Shown here piece by piece: positions 44,569 to 52,904 of a stretch of 64,000 nucleotides of DNA; within the stretch, counting starts at the first letter, position 1, and every line of letters begins with the position of its first letter. Below the pieces are notes generated by a model. The model saw nothing but the letters and a program-made list of their open reading frames with translations. It made no database searches and was not told where the DNA came from. This DNA comes from Acidobacteriota bacterium (lineage in GTDB: Bacteria > Acidobacteriota > Terriglobia > Terriglobales > Acidobacteriaceae). The stretch covers positions 1-64,000 of the forward strand of contig JABCZI010000006.1 in the NCBI GenBank assembly GCA_013289765.1, given 5' to 3'. The translations under genes and the position numbers were made by a program.

Positions 44569-45246
44569 GTGACAGACGCCGAAAACCAATTTCTCGAGAA
44601 TATGCCCGACGAGATCAAGGAAGTGCTCCGCTGGCATGCGGACGCACAATCCAGGGGCCAGGTCAACCAGAGCATAGCCGATTTCGCCGGGCGGCTCTTG
44701 GGGAGTATGTACGAGGACGGCGCTGTTCTTCCCACAAACCTTTCAGCTTCTACTCCCGAGGTGCTCGCTCTGGTCCTACTGCAACACCGGACCAGTCCTC
44801 GGAGTACTGGCGCATGGCTCAATCTCGGTTTCGCACTCCGCCGCGTAGCCCTTTACCGAACCCAAGACCCAGAGGAAACGAATAGAGCACGTCTGCAATC
44901 CGCAGTACAAGCTTTCGATCGTGCGCTAGAACTCGACGCGGACAACAACGGCAAGAACGTCAGAGCGTGGACAGGAATGTCGTTGGCTTACCACATGCTT
45001 GACATGTACGAGAAGGAGCTTGAGTGCTGTGCGCGGGCTCTCGAATCCGATAGATCCGATCCGAAACTTTGGCTTTTGTACAGCTTCGCGCTGAAATCCG
45101 CAGGCAGGGAGGATGAGGCGCTGTCCACAATGAACGACGCCTACGAAGCTTACATACGGGCCGGGAAACCCGATGAGCTCAGAGAAGTCTTTGCCGATGT
45201 GCAATCGACAACTCAACGCCCTTGCCGGCAGAGGATGGCGCAATGA
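44569..45246 (+). CDS. TPR-repeat protein
   Basis: A protein of about 225 residues. Helical repeats of the TPR type are visible from AWLNLGFALRRVA through FDRALELDADNNGK, AWTGMSLAYHMLDMYEKELE and LWLLYSFALKSAGREDEAL. TPRs mediate protein-protein contacts, so it may scaffold the radical SAM enzyme encoded just upstream. The frame continues upstream into the radical SAM gene; GTG 44569 is preferred as the first start after that stop codon. The end overlaps the next gene by four bases (ATGA). Confidence 0.65.
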   Translation: MTDAENQFLENMPDEIKEVLRWHADAQSRGQVNQSIADFAGRLLGSMYEDGAVLPTNLSASTPEVLALVLLQHRTSPRSTGAWLNLGFALRRVALYRTQDPEETNRARLQSAVQAFDRALELDADNNGKNVRAWTGMSLAYHMLDMYEKELECCARALESDRSDPKLWLLYSFALKSAGREDEALSTMNDAYEAYIRAGKPDELREVFADVQSTTQRPCRQRMAQ

Positions 45247-45914
45247 AATCTGTGGGCGGAATACATCGGACCCGGTTGGCGGCCTCGAAGGTCCATCGGC
45301 ATCTTGTGAAGGTGGCGCGGCGCACCGTCCAAAAACTGGGCTGGCAGGTTCCTGAGGACGACATGTCGCCAACGCTTGTCGGCGCTATGCCACTCCCGTT
45401 TCCGGTACCCGACTCGTTCGAGATTGCTTTCGGTTACAAGGGAAATCTACGGTTCGTACAGTTCGGATACACAGCCGGTTCTCCTCAATTTGGGTACAGC
45501 GACGGGGGCGACGATTTGCCTTCGGACGGTAGCCTGTGGTCTTGGTTTCTACACCACCCAGCGGTAGCCCCCTACTTGCCGGAAAGCCGTTATCCCACCC
45601 TGTATGGGAAGTTCCCTTCCGGAACCGAACGGCCTCCGCTTGAGCAGATCATGAGACGGGGAGCTGAGCTGCCGACCTGCCACTGCCTGCTGCTGGATAG
45701 GCGAGATCGGCGCGCATATGTTTCTGAACGGGACCAGGCAATGATCCTGTTTGCGCTCATGGAGCCGGACGACGGTGATGCCCATAACGTGTTCGTCGAT
45801 GGGATGCTGATGAGCCCCGGCAGTGAGGACTATAAGGTGGGTCCGCCCCCAGGGGTTCTAGACGAGTTTCGACGGTTCATGGATAGCCGGCTTCAGGCTT
45901 TCGAAAGTGCTTGA
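45243..45914 (+). CDS. Protein of unknown function in the radical SAM operon
   Basis: A 223-residue soluble protein, translationally coupled to the TPR gene (ATGA overlap). It has a basic N-terminus (residues 1-40) and then a compact domain with LRFVQFGYTAGSPQFGYSDG, a Trp-rich stretch and CHCLLLDRRDRRAY. No signal peptide or membrane helix. I do not recognise it. Its coupling suggests it works with the radical SAM/TPR pair. Confidence 0.6.
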   Translation: MKSVGGIHRTRLAASKVHRHLVKVARRTVQKLGWQVPEDDMSPTLVGAMPLPFPVPDSFEIAFGYKGNLRFVQFGYTAGSPQFGYSDGGDDLPSDGSLWSWFLHHPAVAPYLPESRYPTLYGKFPSGTERPPLEQIMRRGAELPTCHCLLLDRRDRRAYVSERDQAMILFALMEPDDGDAHNVFVDGMLMSPGSEDYKVGPPPGVLDEFRRFMDSRLQAFESA

Positions 45915-46248
45915 GTCGGGCTCCTGGGGTTCCAGACAGATCGGGGGTCCAGGTTAGGTTGGAGAACGCTGCTTCGCAGCGGCTGAAGAATGACACGTCA
46001 CCCCAGAATGGGTGCTGCACAGCAGCGGGTCGGTTGCTGTGCGTGAACTTGTTGAAAGCAGAGCAACTAAGCTGACATTCGCAGTTTGCTGGTCGCCAGA
46101 AAGCGCCCACCCGGTTAACCGCCGTGAACTTGTTGATTCCTTTGGCGTAATAGCTCAACATAGAGGAAACTGGTTTCGGGAGCTGTGAGGTAATCCCGGT
46201 GAAGTTCCTCTTCTTGCTGTCGGTCGTTTCCCACCTTGGCGGTGACGC
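45915..46248. other. Candidate oriT region upstream of the mobilisation genes
   Basis: A gap of about 330 bases directly before the MobC-like gene. It has a 6-bp hairpin CGCTGC-TTC-GCAGCG (45967-45981) and an 8-bp inverted repeat GCACAGCA/TGCTGTGC with a 10-nt loop (46017-46042). A 14-bp direct repeat CGTGAACTTGTTGA lies at 46042-46055 and 46123-46136. Such inverted and direct repeats beside relaxosome genes are typical of transfer origins; the nick site is not identifiable by eye. Confidence 0.45.
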
Positions 46249-46611
46249 ATGGTAAAGCCGCCGCTCCGTACGAAAACTCTAGGCACAAAAGTAAGCGAGG
46301 AGGAGTTCGCGAAGCTGGAAGCACTCGCAAGCGAGCGCGGGCTAACCCTCAGCGAGTGGTGCCGAGAAACTTTATTGGCGAACGTGAACCGCCAAGAAGA
46401 GAAGTCTGCCGACTCAAGGGGGGCCAGTCATGCGCTCATGGCCGAACTGGTGGCGCTGAGGGCAATCCTGCTCAATGTGCTGTTCAAGCTGGCCAACGGC
46501 CAAACCCTCACGGCGGAGGAGATGCAACAGCTAATCGACCGGGCTGACTCAGACAAGCTGAAGAAGGCGCGGGAACGGCTAGCGCAGGCGGCAGAGGCGA
46601 AGATTATCTGA
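46249..46611 (+). CDS. MobC-like relaxosome protein (ribbon-helix-helix)
   Basis: A 120-residue protein. An N-terminal ribbon-helix-helix-like segment (KVSEEEFAKLEALASERGLT then SEWCRETLL) resembles the DNA-binding region of plasmid mobilisation and antitoxin proteins. The rest is helical (residues 60-118). Its place before the coupling protein and relaxase suggests it binds oriT. The ATG lacks a strong ribosome binding site. Confidence 0.72.
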   Translation: MVKPPLRTKTLGTKVSEEEFAKLEALASERGLTLSEWCRETLLANVNRQEEKSADSRGASHALMAELVALRAILLNVLFKLANGQTLTAEEMQQLIDRADSDKLKKARERLAQAAEAKII

Positions 46612-46683
46612 GGGTTAGTCCTGAATATTTTTCTTACTTTTTTCCTGTTTCCGGGTTCTTTGAGAGTAGGGGTAGTTTCAGCC

Positions 46684-48624
46684 ATGAGCGGGCTATGGGG
46701 TCGTGATGAGTATCGAGGCTGGCCGACGACGCGGTGGCCAGTATCGAGCCTGGGAGTCTTGGTCATCGCGGTGGCGATAGGTGTCGGAGTCTTCACGTAC
46801 CGGAACGCGATAGTGTGGACACCGCTGCAGCGCTGGTACTGGGATCAGTATCTGAGCGCCCAACTGATGCCCATGAAGGCGAACAGTCCGAACAGCGACT
46901 ACCGATTGCTGGTGAAGGTGGACCGGCGCGGCCAGCGGCGGTTGGCGGTTGACGCCGACGTGGTGCCTGGCCCGAGGCAGGGACGGCAACTGATCCCGTT
47001 CACTCTGTCGAGCCAGGCGCGCCAGTCGGGAGAAACAGACCTCCTGGTGGACCCAGTGCATTACAGCAGCCAGCAGATGCAGCAGACGCTTTCTGATTGG
47101 ATTTACGACGGCCAGACACCCGACGATCTGGTCCGGCCCGCCTGGATCGGCGGGCTGGGCGTGCTGGTGATTGGGCTGGTCCTGGCGATACCGCGCGACC
47201 GCGCACGTAAGCGTGTGCTGCAACAAGGCCGCAGGTTGAAGGGTCCGCAGATGGTCACGGTGAAGGAGTTTAACCAGTGGAGCGGGGCTAGTGGCATTAG
47301 CTTCACCACGACAAAGGCAAGAGAAAGCCTCTCCATCCCGCGCTCGTTCGAGAGTAGCCACATGATGATTATGGGCGACTCGGGTGCGGGCAAGAGCGTG
47401 CTGCAACGGCAAGTGCTGATCGAGATTGCCGAGCGCGGAGAATCAGCCATCGTGTACGATCCGGCGCTTGAATACACGCCGCAATTTTTCAATCCGGCCC
47501 GTGGCGACCTTATCTTGAATCCTCTGGACGCGCGCTGCCCCTACTGGTCACCAAGCGATGAAGTCGCGCACGAGGCAGAGGCCCTGACGCTGGCGACTTC
47601 GCTCTTCCCGGACAAGCCCCGCGAGAACACGTTCTTCGTCGAAGGCCCGCGGAAAATCTTCGCGCACTTGCTCACGCTGAAGGCCACACCCGAACAACTG
47701 GTGAAGTGGATGGGCCACGAGGAGGAACTGGACCGCCTGCTGAAAGGTACGGAACTGGCAACGTTCATCTATCGCGGCGCAGGCCCGCAGCGCGGCGGTG
47801 TGCTGGGCGCGCTCAACATGGTTGCCGACAGTTTGAAGCTCTTGGCAAAAGAGAATGAGACGAAGCAACGCTTTTCGACGGAGGAATGGGCGCGACAAAA
47901 AAGTGGCTGGTTGTTTCTGACTTCGATTCCGCGATTTCGCGAGCGGCTCTTGCCGCTGACGAGCTTGTGGCTGGATACGCTGGTGTTGCGCTTGATGAAC
48001 CAGGGCGATCCGGCGATGCGGCACGCATGGTTCGTGCTGGACGAGCTGGCGAGCTTACAGCGGTTGCCGCAGTTGCACACGGCGCTGACCGAGAACCGTA
48101 AATCGGGGAATCCGGTTGTGATCGGCTTCCAGGGTCGCAGCCAGCTTGAGGTGTTGTACGGGCATGAGGCGGAGGCGATGCTCTCGCAGCCCGCCACGAA
48201 AATCTTCTTACACACGAGCGAGCCGCGTGCAGCAAAGTGGATATCGGACACGATCGGCGAGGTGGAGATAGAGCGGCTAAAGGAGGCAGTCAACGTAGGG
48301 CAGTTTCCGCGTGGCGGAAGATCACGGAACTATCACACGGAGCGCCGCATAGAGCCGCTGGTGTTGCCATCGGAGATCAGTGGGCTACCGCGTTTACACG
48401 CCTTGGTCAAGGTGGACAATCTGGTGGTGCCGTTCAGCTTTCCGTATCTCGCGCCGCAGAAGTTACAGCCAGGCTTCGTGCCGCGCGAAACGACAGCGCG
48501 CGTTGTCGATATCGGGGACAGGCCGTCTCAGCCGAATGCGTCGCCACCAGCGCAAGAGAACAAGCCACGCGAGCCAGAGCAATCGAGCGGCATTGCCGCT
48601 GCACAAGAACCCTATTTCGAATGA
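46684..48624 (+). CDS. Type IV coupling protein (TraD/VirD4-like ATPase)
   Basis: A 646-residue protein. Two N-terminal membrane helices (about 22-38 and 155-170) bracket a periplasmic part. The ATPase has Walker A GDSGAGKS (231-238) and Walker B FVLDELA (D453, E454). Coupling proteins bring the relaxase-DNA complex to the type IV secretion channel. The C-terminal tail (after about 600) is Pro/Gln-rich. No channel genes are present, so transfer would need a helper. It precedes the relaxase by 20 bases. Start ATG 46684 rather than an earlier TTG. Confidence 0.9.
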   Translation: MSGLWGRDEYRGWPTTRWPVSSLGVLVIAVAIGVGVFTYRNAIVWTPLQRWYWDQYLSAQLMPMKANSPNSDYRLLVKVDRRGQRRLAVDADVVPGPRQGRQLIPFTLSSQARQSGETDLLVDPVHYSSQQMQQTLSDWIYDGQTPDDLVRPAWIGGLGVLVIGLVLAIPRDRARKRVLQQGRRLKGPQMVTVKEFNQWSGASGISFTTTKARESLSIPRSFESSHMMIMGDSGAGKSVLQRQVLIEIAERGESAIVYDPALEYTPQFFNPARGDLILNPLDARCPYWSPSDEVAHEAEALTLATSLFPDKPRENTFFVEGPRKIFAHLLTLKATPEQLVKWMGHEEELDRLLKGTELATFIYRGAGPQRGGVLGALNMVADSLKLLAKENETKQRFSTEEWARQKSGWLFLTSIPRFRERLLPLTSLWLDTLVLRLMNQGDPAMRHAWFVLDELASLQRLPQLHTALTENRKSGNPVVIGFQGRSQLEVLYGHEAEAMLSQPATKIFLHTSEPRAAKWISDTIGEVEIERLKEAVNVGQFPRGGRSRNYHTERRIEPLVLPSEISGLPRLHALVKVDNLVVPFSFPYLAPQKLQPGFVPRETTARVVDIGDRPSQPNASPPAQENKPREPEQSSGIAAAQEPYFE

Positions 48625-48644
48625 AGCACGAGGGGGACTGAATC

Positions 48645-50685
48645 ATGCTGACGATATCGAAGCCGCTGAGTGCTGGCCAGGTGCAGGCATACCACAAAGA
48701 AGAGTTCGCGAGTGCTCAGGGCAACTACTACACAGAAGGCGACCGCATACTCGGCGAGTGGCACGGCAAACTCGCCGAGGAGTGGGGTCTGCGCGGTGAA
48801 GTCCAGGAGGAACACTTCGCACGACTCGCCAACGGCCAGCCGGGAGGCACAGGCGCGTCCTATCGAGGAGCAAGGCCCGGCGCAGAAACACGAAGCCATC
48901 GAATCTGCGCTGACCTACGCCCGCGACAAAAACCTGGAGCGCCATGCAGTGACCGATGAACGCGAGTTGATGCGCGATGCGCTGAAGCGTTCGATGGGCG
49001 ACGCTAGTTTCGCCGAAGTTCGGAGCCAGCTTGAAAGTCGCGTGCGATCGCATGATCTGGTCGAGGTGGAAAGCAGGTCGCCGAGCCATACGTTCACTAC
49101 GGAAGAAATGATCGGATATGAGCGGGACAACATCGCTTATATGCGGAACGGACAGAACCAGCACGAGCCGATGGTGAGTTCGGAAACGTGGCGCGAGGTG
49201 GAAGGGAAGCACGCGCATCTGAGCGGCAGCCAACGCGCAGCGGTCGAGCAGATCGTATCGAACCAAGACCAGATCATCGGGCTAGAGGGCGTGGCAGGAG
49301 CGGGGAAAACTACTTCCCTAACTGCTGTACGTGAAGCCGCCGAACAGGAAGGTTACGAAGTGCGTGGGCTTGCGCCTACCTCCCGCGCGGCGCACAAGCT
49401 TGCAGAATCGGGTATCGAGACGGAGACTTTGCAGCGGCATCTTCGTCGCGCCGAGCAGCCCGACGGAGGGCAGAAAAGGCTTTACGTTCTTGACGAATCG
49501 AGCTTGGCAAGCACGAAACAGATGAACGAGTTCTTGCATCGTTTGCACGGCGAGGACCGCGTGCTACTCGTTGGGGACAAGCGCCAGCATGAAGCCGTCG
49601 AAGCGGGTAGACCGTACCACCAGCTACAACAGGCAGGGATGCAAACCGCGCGTCTGGATGAAATCATGCGGCAGAAAGACCCGGCACTCAAGGAAGCCGT
49701 AGAACAGCTTGCTCGCGGTGACGTGTTCGGAGCGATTGACAATCTCGACCAGCAGGGCCGCGTGCATGAGATCGTCGGACGCGAGAACCGATTCAGCGAA
49801 ATCGCGCGCGAGTACGTGCGACAGCCGCAAGGCACACTTGTGATCTCTCCGGACAACGAATCACGCCGCGAGCTGAATGGGCTGATTCATCGCGAGATGC
49901 AGCAACGCGGGAAGGTGAGCGAAGACGAGCACAAACTGCGCGTGCTCGACTCGCGCCAGGACATGACGGGAGCCGATCGGAAATGGGCCGCGCAGTACGA
50001 GGAAGGGGACGTCGTTCGCTATACGCGCGGTAGCAAAGTGCTGGGCATCGAGCCAGGCGAGTATGCACGTGTCATGCAGGTCGATTCGAGAGAGAACCGC
50101 GTGACCGTCGAGCGCGAGAACGGCGAGCGTCAGACCTACGATCCGCGCCGACTGGCGGGAGTTGCGGTGTATCACGAAAACGAACGCGCGTTCTCCGAAG
50201 GCGACCGCGTGCAGTTCACAGCGCCATCGAAGGACTTGCACGTTGCCAATCGCGAGCTTGGCACCATCGAGAAAGTCAACGACGCCGGGAATGTCCAAAT
50301 CCGCTTGGACTCAGGCCGCGAGGTTGCGTTCAGTATCCGAGAGCATCCGCATCTCGATCATGGTTACGCCGTGACCAGCCACAGCAGTCAGGGCCAAACT
50401 GCCGAACGCGTGCTAATCCATGTGGACACGGAGAAAGGCGAGCAACTGGTGAATAACCGAATGGCATACGTGTCCGTCTCGCGCGGGCAATACGACGCCC
50501 AAATCTACACCAACAACAGAAGCGAACTGGCGCGCGATCTCAGCCGCGACGTGTCGCAGTCTACCGCCATCGGGCAAGAGATGGACCCGGCGGTGCAGAG
50601 GATCGAACCAGGGGCCGCGCAGCAGGAAGCCCATCGACCCGAGCACGACCAAGCCCACAGCATCGGCCACGGGATTGCGATGTAA
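48645..50685 (+). pseudogene. MobF (TrwC/TraA-like) relaxase-helicase with internal deletion
   Basis: The N-terminus MLTISKPLSAGQVQAYHKEE with the tyrosine pair in GNYYTEGDR is intact for about 66 residues. The frame then breaks near 48,840 and rejoins, in another frame, the helicase region (IEEQGPAQKHEAIESALTYA, Walker A GVAGAGKT, then DESSLAS and GDKRQH). The missing part would hold the HUH metal-binding motif and most of the nicking domain, so the relaxase should be inactive. A helicase fragment could still start at ATG 48970. AGGGGGA precedes the original ATG. Relaxases of this group are normally about 950 residues; here about 300 codons are lost. Confidence 0.82.
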
Positions 50686-50837
50686 CTCTTAACGTGCGGT
50701 CGGCAGTCCCGTCTCTCCGTCTTGTGGGGCGCACCCGGTGTAGAAGGCAAGAAAGGAAAATGAACCGCTTGAGACGTTCGCGTCAAACTCCAGGCATCTA
50801 ATAGTCCACGAGAGTTGCTATACCGGAGGGTCTTAGC

Positions 50838-51146
50838 ATGATCCCAAATGAGCTGATCGCATACTACGAATCACTGGTCAAGGAACAGGGTTCATCTTCT
50901 AGCGAGGATGAGGCTAATGAACATCTGCGAGCTTACGTAGTCGAGCTTAAAGACGCTTGGGAAAAACGGGCGATACTACGTGAGTTACGATTCCGTGCTG
51001 GCATGGCGGTTTGCAGCGGCGGAGTGGATTGCGTAGAGACGCCGACCACGGTCTGTATGGATGGGAGGCATCCAACGTGTTCGAAGCACACCGACGATTG
51101 TTTTCTCTGTGTTCCCGTTTCTAGCTTGAGTCAAATGACACGTTAA
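50838..51146 (+). CDS. Small cysteine-rich protein
   Basis: A 102-residue protein. The helical N-terminal half (residues 1-50) is acidic. The C-terminal half has CSGGVDC and HPTCSKHTDDCFLC, a pattern compatible with a zinc site. GGAGGG ends seven bases before ATG 50838, so translation is plausible. It lies after the relaxase remnant and convergent to the small-gene operon. No family is recognised. Confidence 0.55.
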   Translation: MIPNELIAYYESLVKEQGSSSSEDEANEHLRAYVVELKDAWEKRAILRELRFRAGMAVCSGGVDCVETPTTVCMDGRHPTCSKHTDDCFLCVPVSSLSQMTR

Positions 51147-51218
51147 CCCGATCGTCTGACTTTTCGAAGCCGCAACAAGGCGAAAGTGTCCGCTGACCAA
51201 TGCCCAGTCTGCGGCAGT

Positions 51219-51488
51219 TCATCCCAAATCTGCCTCGGAACGTAGGTTAATCTTCAATCCACCGGCCACGGAGATTCGGGACCTGTAGTTGCGAAGTATC
51301 CGAGTGTCGCCAGTACTGACGTGTTGAAACTGAGGACGAATTTGGACCGCAGGGACAATATCCACATTCATGCTGTGCCCATCCTCAAATTCGACTTCGA
51401 CTGCGACATATTCTTCGTCATAAACCACGTTCATCTTCTTAATCGTGCGACCACGCGCTTCCTTCAACTCGATCCAAGGTTTCGGCAT
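51219..51488 (-). CDS. Small beta-rich protein, paralogue of the gene at 51.8 kb
   Basis: An 89-residue protein with the pattern RGRTIKKMNVVYDEEYVAVE, then VEFEDGHSMNVDIV, STGDTRILRNY. The same order recurs in the protein at 51,775, so the two are paralogues on either side of the XRE regulator. Its start overlaps the XRE stop by one base (TGATG). Function unknown. Confidence 0.6.
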   Translation of the reverse strand: MPKPWIELKEARGRTIKKMNVVYDEEYVAVEVEFEDGHSMNVDIVPAVQIRPQFQHVSTGDTRILRNYRSRISVAGGLKINLRSEADLG

Positions 51489-51772
51489 CAGGCACCATCT
51501 CTCTGTTTATCCATATCCTGCGTCAATTTGAAGATGTAGCTCAGCCGGTAGCGCAAAGCTGCAGCTAGCTTTTCCATGCGGCCCAACGACGGATTACCCT
51601 TTCCCTGTTCGATATGTTCCAGAGTCGTCTGGCTGAACTTCGCGAGCCGGGCAAGCTCCGGGCGGGAAAGGCATCGCTTCTCCCGAAGTTGGCGGACAAC
51701 GATGCCAAAGTTCTTTTGGAATCGCTGAAATTCGCGCTCGAATTTCTTGCTCTTGCGCAATGGTCGTTTCAT
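51488..51772 (-). CDS. XRE-family HTH regulator
   Basis: A 94-residue protein with a helix-turn-helix of the XRE/Cro type (VVRQLREKRCLSRPELARLA, then TLEHIEQGKGNPSLGRMEKL). It starts two bases after the upstream gene and its stop overlaps the start of the downstream gene, so it is embedded in the small-gene operon. It probably autoregulates the operon. The basic N-terminal 20 residues are unusual. Confidence 0.8.
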   Translation of the reverse strand: MKRPLRKSKKFEREFQRFQKNFGIVVRQLREKRCLSRPELARLAKFSQTTLEHIEQGKGNPSLGRMEKLAAALRYRLSYIFKLTQDMDKQRDGA

Positions 51773-51774
51773 GC

Positions 51775-52005
51775 TTACCCCTCTCTTTCACGAACGAATG
51801 GGTAGCTACGCAGGATCTTCCCGTTCCCCGTTGTCCAGTCGATATGCTCTGGCTCGAAGTGCATAAATGAGCGGATCGTGAAATGGATGGCAGTATTGTC
51901 GGTGAACTTAACCGAAATGTTGTGCCAGTCGGACTCATTCGTCACCGTGACCTTGGCTACGGTTTTGCCGATTACCTCCGGGTATTCATGAATTCGTTGT
52001 GGCAT
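51775..52005 (-). CDS. Small beta-rich protein, paralogue of the gene at 51.2 kb
   Basis: A 76-residue protein. Its core (IGKTVAKVTVTNESDWHNIS, then VKFTDNTAIHFTI and TTGNGKILRSYP) matches the layout of the protein at 51,219. The start overlaps the stop of the gene upstream (TAATG). Function unknown; the paralogous pair around an XRE regulator recalls a toxin-antitoxin-like or immunity arrangement, but that is speculation. Confidence 0.6.
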   Translation of the reverse strand: MPQRIHEYPEVIGKTVAKVTVTNESDWHNISVKFTDNTAIHFTIRSFMHFEPEHIDWTTGNGKILRSYPFVREREG

Positions 52006-52211
52006 TAGCGCTTCCTCCGCTTCCGCAAGTCTTTCTCCGGTTTTAGAGAGAACCCCTTCATCTGCGGAAAGCGGCTCTTGCGAAAGTCCTTATCGAGAGT
52101 CTTGATGCAGTTCCGCAAGATGTCTTCCACGAAACGGATTCGCTTGCTACTCGCATCCCTCGGGCCATAGATTTCAATCATCAACGTTGTACAAACAACT
52201 GGTTTAGTCAT
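52005..52211 (-). CDS. Small basic protein
   Basis: A 68-residue Lys/Arg-rich protein (MTKPVVCTTLMIEIYGPRD at the start, KDLRKRRKR at the end). Its ATG overlaps the stop of the membrane peptide upstream (ATGA), and its stop overlaps the start of the next gene (TAATG). An ATG at 52220 would add three residues but break the overlap pattern. Function unknown. Confidence 0.55.
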   Translation of the reverse strand: MTKPVVCTTLMIEIYGPRDASSKRIRFVEDILRNCIKTLDKDFRKSRFPQMKGFSLKPEKDLRKRRKR

Positions 52212-52426
52212 GATCGCCACCAGGCTTGGACACGGTCGGCCTCTCTGAAGTGCTCAAGGCTCGCGGGTAGGAAAGGAAAAGCGATCCTCAAGAGCGCTAC
52301 AAACCAGAGGCGTGGTAAAAGGAGCGAAGCATAGCCCAGCAGCGTGAGATAGAGAGCCGGAACGCTAGAGAACTGTTCGAACTGTGTCGGCAGCAGGAGT
52401 TCAACGTGGGATGGAAATGTGAGCAT
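52208..52426 (-). CDS. Small membrane peptide, first gene of a compact operon
   Basis: A 72-residue protein with a strongly hydrophobic middle (VPALYLTLLGYASLLLPRLW, then FVALLRIAFPFLP), probably one or two membrane passes. GGAGG lies nine bases before ATG 52426. Its stop overlaps the next start. It heads five tightly overlapping genes. Confidence 0.5.
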   Translation of the reverse strand: MLTFPSHVELLLPTQFEQFSSVPALYLTLLGYASLLLPRLWFVALLRIAFPFLPASLEHFREADRVQAWWRS

Positions 52427-52621
52427 AGGTTGCGTCCTCCGCATGGAGATGCGCGGGACGCGCTGCCTTGCTCGAAGATGGTGGTTTACAGCACAATGCG
52501 TCTTAGCCACGGGGCCTCCTATGCAGGACCTTGTGGTTAGGGATGCGTTGGTGTTGCAAGCACCGGCGCGTCCCGCTTACAAGGAAATTACGCCAATCAA
52601 CCTCACGAGTCAATAAAAAAG

Positions 52622-52653
52622 TACACTATATGGTGCTACACTGATTGATGTAG
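52622..52653. promoter_or_regulatory. Putative operator upstream of the XRE/recombinase pair
   Basis: An inverted repeat CTACA-N8-TGTAG (52636-52653) and a direct repeat TACACT (52622-52627, 52637-52642) lie 33-64 bases before the XRE gene. This is consistent with autoregulation by the XRE protein. Confidence 0.4.
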
Positions 52654-52685
52654 ACATGAATGGATACATCTTTTAATGTTCCTCC

Positions 52686-52904
52686 ATGAGCGACGACACG
52701 CTAAAAGCCTTCGGGAAGCAGTTGCGGGAAGTTCGAAAACAGAAGGGACTATCACAAGAAAGGTTGGCCGAATTGTCGGATTTGCATCGCAACTATCCAG
52801 GTCGTGTAGAGAGGGGTGGTGCCAATCCCACGCTCCTCGCCATTGTAGCTCTAGCCCGAGCGCTGAAGGTACGCCCGTCCAAGCTACTTGAAAAGCTCCG
52901 GTGA
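52686..52904 (+). CDS. XRE-family HTH regulator of recombinase copy 2
   Basis: A 72-residue Cro/XRE protein (LREVRKQKGLSQERLAELSD, then NPTLLAIVALARALKV). In place of the common YIxxIE recognition segment it has HRNYPGRVERG, a mild deviation. Its stop overlaps the GTG start of the serine recombinase (GTGA), so it likely controls that gene. The upstream inverted repeat is a candidate operator. Copy 1 of the module lacks such a regulator. Confidence 0.82.
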   Translation: MSDDTLKAFGKQLREVRKQKGLSQERLAELSDLHRNYPGRVERGGANPTLLAIVALARALKVRPSKLLEKLR

